Positions 1 through 8,357 of a stretch of 13,598 nt of DNA are shown piece by piece (within the stretch, counting starts at the first letter, position 1; each line of letters opens with the position of its first letter). The notes beneath the pieces were generated by a model. That model did no database searches, was not told where the DNA came from, and saw nothing but the letters and a program-made list of their open reading frames with translations. The translations under genes and the position numbers were made by a program. Source of the DNA: Gonium pectorale (lineage: Eukaryota > Chlorophyta > Chlorophyceae > Chlamydomonadales > Volvocaceae); contig LSYV01000005.1 in NCBI GenBank assembly GCA_001584585.1, positions 2,642,388 through 2,655,985 on the forward strand, given 5' to 3'.

Positions 1-1631
1 GGCGGTGCTGCGCGTGAGGAGCAGCGGCGGCACGGGAGGCCGGTGGTAGTGCTCGCCGGCGCTACCGCCGCCGCCGTGCGCCTCGGCGCGCTGGGGATAG
101 TTGTGTGACGCCGCCGTGCTTCCCAGGCCAGGGATGCCGAAGCTGAGGCTGCGGCCCGTGCTCTCGCTCGGCGGCGCCGAGAGGAAGGAGCCCATTCCAG
201 CGCCAGCGCCGGCGGCAGCGCCGCTGCCTGCCGCCTCTGCCGCGTCCGGGTGCGCTGGCCGCGACGGCAACCCGTCATCCGCGCCCACGCCCCGGGCGCC
301 TGCGTGCGGCGCGGCTTCCATGCTGCCACCACTGGCAGCGCTCGCGCTGTGCCGGCTGCTCACCGGTACACCCGCGGGAGGTGCCCCCGCGCTCCGCGCA
401 GACGCAGCCTCGGCACCGCCTGCTGCACCATGAGCGGCGCTGTTGCGCTCGGCACCGCCCTCGGCACCTCCTCCGGTCCGGGGCGCCAAAGCAGCGCCAG
501 GAGCAGTTCCGTGCACTTCAGCCGAATCGTTGGCGCCCGAAGCGGCTCTGTCAGCTTTGGTGCTAGCTGCTGCGCCAGCTGCCCAAGCGCTGCCGCTGCC
601 GTCATGAGAGGCGCCGGGCGGTCCAATGCCGCCGGCAGCGGAGCCAACGGCCTTTGCTGCGGCTGCCGCATCTGGCGCCTCGCCCGGCGTCGTGGCTGCC
701 TCGCTCCCCGCAACACCGTCCTCCTCTCCCTCCTGCAGCGTTAGCGACCATATGCGGCCCAGCACTTGCCGCATTGCGCCCTCGTTCTGCTCACCCCACA
801 CTGCGGCAAGCTGCTGCTCCAGGTCCGCGAAGGAGCGAGACATGGCCTCTGCGCCCGCACCGCTCCGCTGCCGCTGCGGGCGCTGCTGCGGTGAGGAGGT
901 CCGCTGCGGCTCCTGTCCCGGCGCGCTGACCGTGCTCGCGCCTGCCCCAACTGCGGGCTGTGCCGCTGGTTGCTCGGCACCGGCGCGCCCCCGCCCCTCG
1001 CCACCCGCACGCCCGGCGCTGTGGACATCGCGGCTGTGACGGGCCTCGGCGGCACTGTCTCTGTCACCACTGCCCTTGCCCGAATGGGCATCGCTGCCGT
1101 CCTCGCCGTCCTCTGCCTCGGAGCCGTCATCCCCCTCCTCCTCCGAGCCGTCCGCCTCCTCCTCCCCCTCCGCCTCCTCCGACTCATCTTGATCTTCCTC
1201 CTCTTCGTCCGCCTCCTCCTCCTCCTCCTCCTTGTCGTCGTCGTCGCCCGAATCCTCCTCCTCGTCTTCCTCTTCGCTATCGTCGCTGTCGTCATTGCCA
1301 GAAGAGTCATCCGCCTCATCCCCCTCACTCTCGTCCTCCTCGGCAGCTGACGTCGTGGTTGGCGCCTGGGTGGCGAGCGGTTGCGATTCACCTGCTGGGC
1401 CCGGGGCGGCACCCGCTGCCGCAACGGCACGCGACGAAGCTGCAGGTTTAGCTGGGGCAACTGCGGCCACGGCGGCTGTGCTTGCTGCTGCGTCAGCCGC
1501 TGGAGGGGCCGTGGCTGTGGCTGTGGCAACAGGGGCGGCATCGTGGGGTCTCTTGAATGACGGCGAGGGGTCCCCATCGCGCTGGCCGAGTGAGCGGACT
1601 GCAGCCTCGCCCTCCGCGCAGGCGTCCAGCA
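1..1631 (-). CDS. Last visible exon of the NEK kinase, open to the window edge
   Basis: The acceptor TTTCCATTCAG before 1631 joins in phase to the previous exon (C plus TG gives Leu). From there 543 codons run without a stop to position 1. Content: an Ala/Pro-rich start, an 84-residue acidic block (about 1474-1557), a short helical segment (MSRSFADLEQQLAAVWGEQN near position 843), and then a Gly/Ala/Ser-rich stretch to the edge. The longest start-to-stop reading on this strand here is Arg-rich and lies in another frame; it is the antiphase shadow of the Asp/Glu codons. The true C-terminus is outside the window. Confidence 0.75.
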
Positions 1632-4600
1632 CTGAATGGAAAGGCGACAACACGGGCAATGGAGCATATGGTTGTGTCAAGGCGCATGAACGCGAAAGAA
1701 AAGTATACATCTAAGTACATACATACCCAAAGAAGATAACATACGCAAGGAAATCACCAGCAACGTGGCTGGCCCGGAGCCAGACCTATCCAGCTCAGAC
1801 AGAGAGTATCCTAGGCTTCTTCTGGCTACTCCAACTCCAACGCTGCGTTGTCTTCAGCGCTCCGCACCGGCTTTCGAGACACACCCTGCCCGGACACTCA
1901 CGTGCTCGCTGCCGCTCCTCCTCCGCCTGGTCGTCGAGTCGAGCCTGCTCCAGCAGCTCCTGTCGCATGTCCGCGAGCAGCGCCTTGGCCTCCGCTTCCT
2001 CATCACTCTCCCCCTCCACGTCCCCGTCCGCGGCCGAGGCCGCCACCCCCTCCACCTCCTCCCGTGCGGCGCTGGCCGCAGCCATGCGCGGCGGCTCCTC
2101 CTCCGCGGCCACAGCTGACGCCGAGACGTCGCCATCTGCCACGCTACAGCCTTGGGCCGCGCAAGCTCCCGCGCCCGCAGCTGCCGCTGCGCCCGTGGTG
2201 CCTGCGCCGCCCATGATAGCGCCAACGCCGGCAGGCGCCTCCCCGGTTTCAGTTGCGCCGGCGGTGCCCGGGTACCCATGGCTCGCCTCCGCATCCTCGT
2301 CCTCGTCGTCCTCCCCATCGGACCCGAAGCCGATGTCGGCCCCACTGAACTCAAAGTCCAATTCCTCGGGGATGTCGTCCCAACCGTCATCGTCCACGTC
2401 AGCTTCCGCCTCCCCTTCAGCTCCATCCACGTGGACATCGCCCTCCTGGCTGCCGCCCTCCTGGCCGCCATGGGTCGCCTGCCCGGCGGCCGACCAGCCG
2501 CTGGGGTCTACCTGCGTCCGCCCGAGGCGCGGGCGGGCGCGGAATGCCGCCAGCTCGTCCTCCAGAGCGACACGCTGGTCACCCAGTCGGTCCTCCAGGA
2601 TCTGCTGTTCGGCGGCCTGTGGTGCGAAGTTGGGCGGCGCTAGCAATATTGGAGTTTGGGGAAGTACTTCGCGGGCACAGCATGCGATGAGTGGCCATGA
2701 GGGGAGCAATCAGAGCTGATGGGGATGATGCTGGTGCCAATGCAGGACATGATGTTGCAGCACGGTGGCGCGGCGTCAGCTGGGATCGGGCACCGCCAGT
2801 CCTTGCCGCACCTGCGACTGCTTGCGCTCGCGCCTCGCCAGCAGCTCCTGGCGCAGCAGCTCCAGCTCCGCCTCGCGCGCCCGCACCGCGGGATCCCGCT
2901 CGCGCCGCTGCTGCCGCACCTGTTGACCAAGGCACGTGGCAGGGGCAGAGAGCATTTGGGGAAAGAGGGCAAGAGGGCGCAGGAGCGTGGGCCCGACAAT
3001 CCTGGTATCCCTCGAGTGCACGGTCGATGCATGCAAGCTGATATGATGGTACTGTAACGCCTAGGTACGCACCGCAGAGCGCGTGTTGACAGGCACCATG
3101 CAGCCCGGCAGCCCAAGTTGCTTTGCCGCACCTGCTCCCGCGTTATGCGCTGCTCAAACTCCCGCGCCCTGAAGCGCATCTCCGCCTGCTGCTGCCGCTG
3201 CGCCTCGTAGCGCGCGCCGCTGTCCCACTGCCGCACGTTCCTGCCGCGGGGCCCCAGCGTCAGGTGCATGGCGGCGGCGCTAGCGGCGACGCCCGGCGCC
3301 GGCGCGGCGCCGTGCGGGCTGTTCAGCTTGCCGCCGTGGCCTCCTCCGGTGGACTCGGGCCGCCCATCCGCGCCCCCGTCACCCTCGGCGGCCGGGGCGT
3401 CCTCTACCAGCGCGGAGCGACGCCGGCGTGCCGCCGCGCCGGGCCCGGACCCGGAGGAGCCGCCGCTGCGGAGGCGGTCGGCGGCTGCGGAGGCGCGCTC
3501 AAGCCGCTTGACTGCAGAGCGCGCCTCGCTGGGCTTGACCATGGGCGGCATCGCCGACGGACGGCCTGTCGGAACAACGTGCGCGAACAAGATCAGCAAT
3601 GTCATCAGAATGGTATCACACTATGACTGTGAAGCTGCCATTGTGGGCGACGAAGCAAGCTGTGTCTGGACCCTGTCGCACACCACGGCCTGGAGAGCAG
3701 GCGACATGCCGGCATGTGGGGACAAGCAGCGCCCGACCTTGGGCGGACGTGACTCACCCGAGTCGGCTGCGGCCTTCACGGAACCCAGGTCCAGCAGGTG
3801 GGCCAGGTGGCGCCGGACGTACGGCTGGGACAGCAGGTCCTGTTAGAGACGCACGTTGGGGAAGCGTTCGCAATAAATAAGATACGGTAATGCCTGGCGA
3901 GGAACAGGGTCATGACACACGGAAACGCTGACTCTGGTCTATACCATCGCATCGCCGCTAGCGCTGTCGGCTTCACCTGCGTGGTGGGCCGGTCCTCCGG
4001 GTCCGCCCGCAGCATGCAGTTGACGAGCTGCTGGAAGGGCCGGCTGAAGTGCGGAGGCAGCGGCTCGTAGGCCACGCGCAGGATTTTGAACTGCGAGGGC
4101 AAACACGGGGATGGGTGAATGGCGCGGGTGTAAGAACCAATTGCAGGAGCGGAGACAGGGGTAAAGAGCTCAAGACGACATGTGTCGAGGTGGGATCTGG
4201 AGTCAGGAGCAGGGCTCAGCGCTTGCCACGGCGGAAAAATGTTCCATAGCCCGCGGCACCAAGCCGTCATGCCCACTTGCCGAATGCCTCGAACTTACCA
4301 TGAGCTGAGGCAGCCCAAACGCCTCGAAGGCGGTGCGGCGCGCCGCCATCTCGTACAGCACACAGCCCAACGACCAAATGTCTACGCAACAAGCAAAGAG
4401 TCGAAGGCGGTGCTTATCACTGTTCTGCATCGCTCGTTGCATACACCATTCCAAGCAACATGCAATGCACGCAACAAAAAATCATGGTCGGGACCGCAAG
4501 TTCAGGCTCGAGCGAGGTCCCACGCCTAGAGCCTCGCAAACAAAAACCGGTTCATGGCACTCTGATGTATAACAGCAACACACCGCGGCCCTTACCAGAG

Positions 4601-7600
4601 GCATAGGTGTAGGGGCGGCTGGCGAGGACCTCCGGGCTCATGTAGTAGGGCGTCCTGTAAACGCACAGGCAGTGGCCAACTAACATTTGATGGCGTGCAC
4701 ATGTGTACCGCTACGTCAACCTTGCCCAGGCAGTGCAGTGCTTGCGAGACCCTAGTCTCTGGCCTTCTCCCCTGCCCGAGCCCGCCGCGTGCCTCATGGT
4801 TGCCCCGTTGAAACGCCCCGGGCCTCACCCCAGGCATGTGATCGCCAGCTCAAAGGTGCCCTCCATTTGCTTGGCCACACCCAGGTCGCCCAGCTTGATG
4901 ATGCGGCGGTGGGCGGCCAGGAAGATGTTGTCCGGCTTCAGGTCTGGGGACGCACGCAAAAAGTTCAAGCATGAGGGCCGAGGCACTGGCTTGAGGCCCC
5001 CGTACCGATGCTCTTCTGCCATGAGAACCTAGGGCTGCAGACAGATACCGTACCGCGACCAGCTCGCAGGACAATACTGCAGCCGACGATTGAGTACCGT
5101 AATAAGGTAAAACCGTCCATATCCCACATGTGGCGAACACACAAGCTCAGGCATCATGCTTAGCTGCTTGGCTACTCCAGAGGCCAACTGTCCTGCTGTT
5201 CTTGCCTACTCCGTGTGCTCACGACGCGCCTAGCCACCCTGCGAGGCGGGGCAGGCGACTCACCCCTGTGCATGATCTTGCGGCCGTGCAGGTGATTGAG
5301 CGCCAGCAGCAGCTGCACGAACCAGAACATGACCAGGTCCTCGCTGAAGTAGGAGCTGCGCGGCAGGGCGGAATCGCCGCCCGAGGGCCCGCCGCCGGGC
5401 GCGGGGCTGCTGAGGGCGGTGAAGCCCGCGTCCGCGATGCCGCCTGCGCCCGGGCTGCGGCCGCCGCCGGCGTCGCCCCAAGGAGGATTCTGCAGGGCGA
5501 AAAGGCGAGCGGTGTGGTGTCTCTCTACGAAACTACCGGTGACGTACGGCCCGAGTAATCGGGATGCAGGTGCGTGCCCCGGCGCGGGGCGTGGCGGCGG
5601 ATGAGACTCATCCGCAAGGAGCACCAGACTGGACCAGAACACGTATGCCGCGGCCCCAGCCAAACCAACATATGCTGCGGCCCCAGCCAAACCAAGGCCG
5701 GCCAGCCATGCGATATGCGCCACACCAGCCCACCTTTATAAGCTGCGCCAGGGTGCCGCCTCCGCAGTAGCCCATGACCAGGCACATGATGCCGTCCCGC
5801 GGGTCGCGGTACCAGCCGCGGAACTCCACAAGGTTGGGGTGGAAGCCGGCGCGGGTGAGCACCGCCACCTCGTTGTCCGGCTTCGGGCGCAGAGGACGAA
5901 TGCAAAGAGGGAAGTGAGCCCAGGTAGAAGTGGGCAGCAGCAAGCCAGGGACATGCACTTGCTCGGCTCTCCCACTACAGTCCTACACGTGCTACGTTGC
6001 ATCATCATCAGCCCTGCGTGAATGAATGTGCGTTTGCTGGCGGGGCACACTACACATGCGCGCCCCACCACCGAGCCCAACTCCCCGACACACCTCGGAC
6101 TGCACGCCACGGCTGGTGGCGGGCCTGCGACGCACATGGAAGGCGACAGCGACATGGGCGGGGCATGTCAACGCACACGAAACATCACTTCGCCGTTATC
6201 TGCCCAACAGAATGCTAGCAGGCACATATCCAGTTGCTCGCTACAGTGAAGCAAGCTGTATACACATGTAAGCCTATCCCAAACACATCAGACCAATCCT
6301 CACTCGTCAGAATCACCAGGCATCCCCAAGTGCGCCCCTTACCTGCGGTCCAGCCGCTTGACAACCACCTTTGACCCGGTGTCCAGCTGCCGCGCCATGT
6401 ACACTGTGGCGAACGACCCGGATCCAAGGATCCGGCCCAACTTGAAGACCGCCGCATCCAGCTCTCGAGGCACCGAGCGCCGGCCACTCTTTCCACCGCC
6501 GCCCCCTCCGCCAGCCGCCACTGCCTGACCTTCCGTCGGCAGCTCTGACTGCGACTGCGCCACCAGGGTCCGAGCGGTCGAGGCCCGCACGGCAGCGCCC
6601 TCGCCCGCACCCGCCTGCGAGCCACCAGCAGCCTCAGCCGCTGGCGACTGCTGGGGCCCATGCTCGTGGCCGTGCGGGCCGCCCGCGCCTGAGCCGTTAC
6701 CCATGTAAGCTGACCCGGATGTGGACCCAGACTCCTCTGGGATCACGGCGAGGTCGGGCAACCGGCGACCCTGAAAGCCGTTCGTCAGGGCCGCTGAGTG
6801 CGTCATGCCCTGCACTGCCCCGTCGGCCGCCGAGTGGGCCGACAGTGGCGTAGCCGGCACCGCATGCTGGTCACGGGGCGATGCAGCCACGTCCTCAACG
6901 GGCGCGGAAGCGGCCGCTCTCGCGGCCCTGCCGCCGGGTTTCGCAGCCTTGCCGCCCTTCCCTTTGCCACCCGCTGCGGCGCCGCCCGCGGCCTTGCCCG
7001 CCACCTTGCTGGCGCCCGCCGCCGCCTTGGGCTTGGAGCCGCCCGCCGCTGCAGTGGAAACAGGCGCGGCTGCACTGCCAGGCTTGGTGCCTGCCCTGCC
7101 GCTGCCCGGGGCGGCCTTCTTCGCTGTCTTTGCGGCACTCGGGCCAGCGCCGGCACCTCCACTGGCAGCACCAGCACCAGCACCAAGAGGGCCGGCCCCA
7201 GACCCTGGACCGCGGCCCGGAGAGTCTATAGGACCCGCCCAGCCGCTGGCCGCCCTAGCGGCCCCGCCGCTGCTACGGGCGCTGCTCCGCCGCACCCCAG
7301 CCGGGCTGTGCACCCGGCCGGTGGCGAGTTCATCCATAGGCCGGGCGCCTCGCGCGCTATTCAGCGGATGGCTCGCTACGTCGGCACCGCCGCCGCCGTC
7401 CTCCCTGACACCGATGGCCGCTGGCCTGTGCGCCGCGGCGGGCGGGCCCGCGCCAGAGCGTCCGGGCGACAGCAGACCACGGGACGTGCTGTCCCCGGCC
7501 CCGGCCGCCTTGCTGGCCGCCCCCACGGCGCGGGTGGCCGCAGACGAGGCCGCCATCGCTTCGGGCGGCAGCGCAGGTTTGCGCACCGGGGCACCGCGCG

Positions 7601-8357
7601 GGGTGCGCGCGGGCCCAGGCGAGGGTCCGCTGACACGCCTTGCATCACCGCGCGCAGAGCTAGCCCGGCTGCCGCCGCCGCCTCCACCTCCAGCTCCGCT
7701 GCCAGCGCCAGCGTCCTCGCCGCCGTGGGCAAGCTCCCGTGAAGACGAGGCCCGAACCGAGGTCCCCACGGCACAGAAGTCCAGCTGCTCACGCGGCGCG
7801 TCGCGAGGCGTGTCACGCGGCCCGTCCCGGGCGCCATCACCCTGAGCGCCTGGCGAAGCAGCAGCAGCGGGAGATGAGACGGCCGCCGCATCTGCAACAC
7901 CTGGCGGGACTAGCCCCGACGGAGACGTGATGCCGGGGCCCTGGGCAGCGGCAGATGCCTCTGACGACGCGGCGGCGGCCGCAGTTGCCGCCGCCAGCCG
8001 CGCCAGGGCCGTCCCGTCTGAAGCCCGCCGGGTAGGGGGCGCCGAAGCGCGCGTTGGAGCCACCGCGATGCGGCCTATAAGCAGCTTGCCACCACCGCTT
8101 CCGGCGCTGAACCCGCCGCCCATGCCCACGCTGGCACGAGCAGCGCTCTCGCGTGACGGCGCAGCGGCGCTGCTGCCGACCCAGCCGCCGGCGCGCGGCT
8201 GGGCCGGCGGGGCGCCTGGCAGGGCCGCAGCGGCGCCCGCGGAAGCATCGCCACCCGGCTCGGTAGCGGCCCCATCCTGTGTAGGGGCACCAGCGGAGAG
8301 TTCCACACTGCGGAGCGTCTCTGGCGCTGATCCAGGGCGCCCCACTGTCCCAGTCAT
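1..8357 (-). CDS. NIMA-related (NEK) serine/threonine protein kinase, giant form, 3' end off window
   Basis: This encodes a NEK-family protein kinase that phosphorylates Ser/Thr on partner proteins; the family acts in cell-cycle, centrosome and cilium control. Exons by eye, 5' to 3': 8357-6343, a tentative 6124-6094, 5880-5734, 5489-5264, 4943-4829, 4654-4596, 4381-4299, 4090-3977, 3839-3758, 3565-3132, 2919-2812, 2616-1902, 1631 to beyond 1. All have GT/AG borders and phases agree except exon 1 to 5880. About 1,920 residues are visible. Residues 1-630 are Ala/Gly/Ser/Pro-rich, the kinase is about 638-945, then a coiled coil and acidic regions follow. The start at 8357 is the first in-frame ATG after an in-frame stop upstream of 8565. 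The cDNA could differ at exon 2 or in the 5' UTR. The substrate is unknown. Family assignment is firm; orthology to a named NEK is not attempted. Confidence 0.9.
1090..1341 (+). repeat. Polypyrimidine/polypurine low-complexity tract coding an acidic block on the other strand
   Basis: On the plus strand this is a run of CTC, CCT and GTC triplets, including six CTC in a row near 1213-1230 followed by a short GTC run. On the minus strand it encodes 84 residues of which about two thirds are Asp or Glu. Such tracts slip during replication and often vary in length between strains. Confidence 0.85.
1902..2616 (-). CDS. NEK kinase tail exon with acidic, Trp/Phe-containing segment
   Basis: This 715-nt exon follows acceptor CACCACAG and ends at donor GTGAGT. 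After the last part of the coiled coil it encodes an acidic segment with aromatic residues (DDDGWDDIPEELDFEFSG), then EDDEDEDAEA, an Ala/Gly-rich linker, and a second charged helix near the end (EEAEAKALLADMRQELLEQA). The aromatic-acidic part looks like a short interaction motif rather than a folded domain. It belongs to the kinase gene; it is listed separately because a different open frame upstream of the acceptor could mislead an annotator. Confidence 0.75.
2548..3217 (-). other. Coiled-coil segment after the kinase domain (three exons)
   Basis: Residues about 1075-1161 are dense in Arg, Gln, Glu and Leu with few helix breakers (for example YEAQRQQQAEMRFRAREFE, then AVRAREAELELLRQELLARR, then EQQILEDRLGDQRVALEDEL). 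This resembles the dimerising coiled coils found after many NEK catalytic domains. It spans the end of the 3565-3132 exon, all of 2919-2812 (36 codons) and the start of 2616-1902. Homodimerisation is an inference from the family. Confidence 0.65.
4944..5263 (-). other. NEK intron splitting the catalytic HRD codon (320 bp)
   Basis: The donor CACAGGG then GTGAGT and the acceptor CGTCCCCAG split the Asp codon of HRD as G plus AC. I see nothing else in this stretch. Confidence 0.85.
5490..5733 (-). other. NEK intron carrying a 27-bp tandem duplication
   Basis: The intron has donor AAG then GTGGGC and acceptor CCCTGCAG. Inside it, a 27-bp unit beginning tatgc and containing ccccagccaaaccaa occurs twice, at 5644-5670 and 5671-5697 on the plus strand, with only a few differences. 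Because the unit is a multiple of three it reads as a short repeat peptide, but stop codons and the splice sites mark it as intronic. Confidence 0.7.
5881..6342 (-). other. First intron interval of the NEK gene (462 bp)
   Basis: A strong donor (CAG then GTAAGG) lies at the right end and a pyrimidine-rich acceptor ending CCCGAAG at the left end. Apart from the candidate micro-exon at 6094-6124 I see no repeat or RNA structure in it. Confidence 0.75.
6094..6124 (-). other. Candidate 31-nt micro-exon of the NEK kinase
   Basis: Exon 1 ends in phase 2 at 6343 (CGCAG then GTAAGG), while the next certain exon starts in phase 0 at 5880, so the two cannot join directly in frame. Within the 462-bp gap, 6124-6094 is preceded by GTCGCAG and followed by GTGTGT. 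Its length of 31 restores phase and adds ten codons (PATSRGVQSE), about the number missing before the helix C motif NEVAVL. Other small exons are possible; this one is inferred from splice sites, phase and length only. Confidence 0.4.
6903..7139 (-). other. Lys/Ala/Gly-rich, histone H1-like tract in the kinase N-terminal arm
   Basis: Residues about 407-485 are almost only Ala, Lys, Gly and Pro with scattered Arg, resembling the tail of linker histone H1 (for example AKTAKKAAPG, KGKGGKAAKPGG). It is the only strongly basic block in an otherwise Ser/Ala/Gly/Pro arm. A role in binding DNA, RNA or microtubules is an inference from charge alone. The arm also holds many Ser-Pro and Thr-Pro pairs, such as DTPRDAPRE, which could be targets of proline-directed kinases. 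Confidence 0.6.

Larger units (their letters stand above)
3795..6446 (-). other. NEK kinase domain spread over eight or nine exons
   Basis: Visible motifs, in order: glycine loop GSGSFATV (about residues 644-651); ATP-binding Lys in VVVKRL (K667); helix C Glu in NEVAVL (E686); hinge VMGYCGGG; catalytic HRDLKPDN (D807, K809, N812), with the Asp codon split by an intron; DLG metal-binding Asp (D826), a DFG variant common in NEKs; activation segment with T842 in ITCLGTPYYMSPE; DIWSLGCVLYEM; and the terminal RP of DPEDRPTTQ. All catalytic residues are present, so an active kinase is expected. The line from the activation loop through FEAFGLPQLMFKILR and HFSRPFQQLVNCML matches the NEK pattern rather than AGC or CDK kinases. 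A Gly/Pro-rich insert of about 45 residues follows helix D. Confidence 0.92.

Noticed and set aside
970..1350. Plus-strand frame resembling a Leu/Val-rich membrane protein
   Set aside because: The hydrophobic run is only the CTC/CTT/GTC complement of Asp/Glu codons; there is no other coding sign.
741..1667. 308-codon Arg/Pro-rich frame on the minus strand
   Set aside because: It is the antiphase reading of the acidic kinase tail; its Arg runs mirror GAG/GAC repeats, and it disagrees with the splice phase at 1631.
1967..2719. 250-codon Ser/Ala-rich plus-strand frame
   Set aside because: Antisense shadow of the kinase exon 2616-1902.
6805..7845. 346-codon Ala/Pro-rich plus-strand frame
   Set aside because: Antisense to the large first exon of the kinase; long frames on both strands are expected at this GC content.
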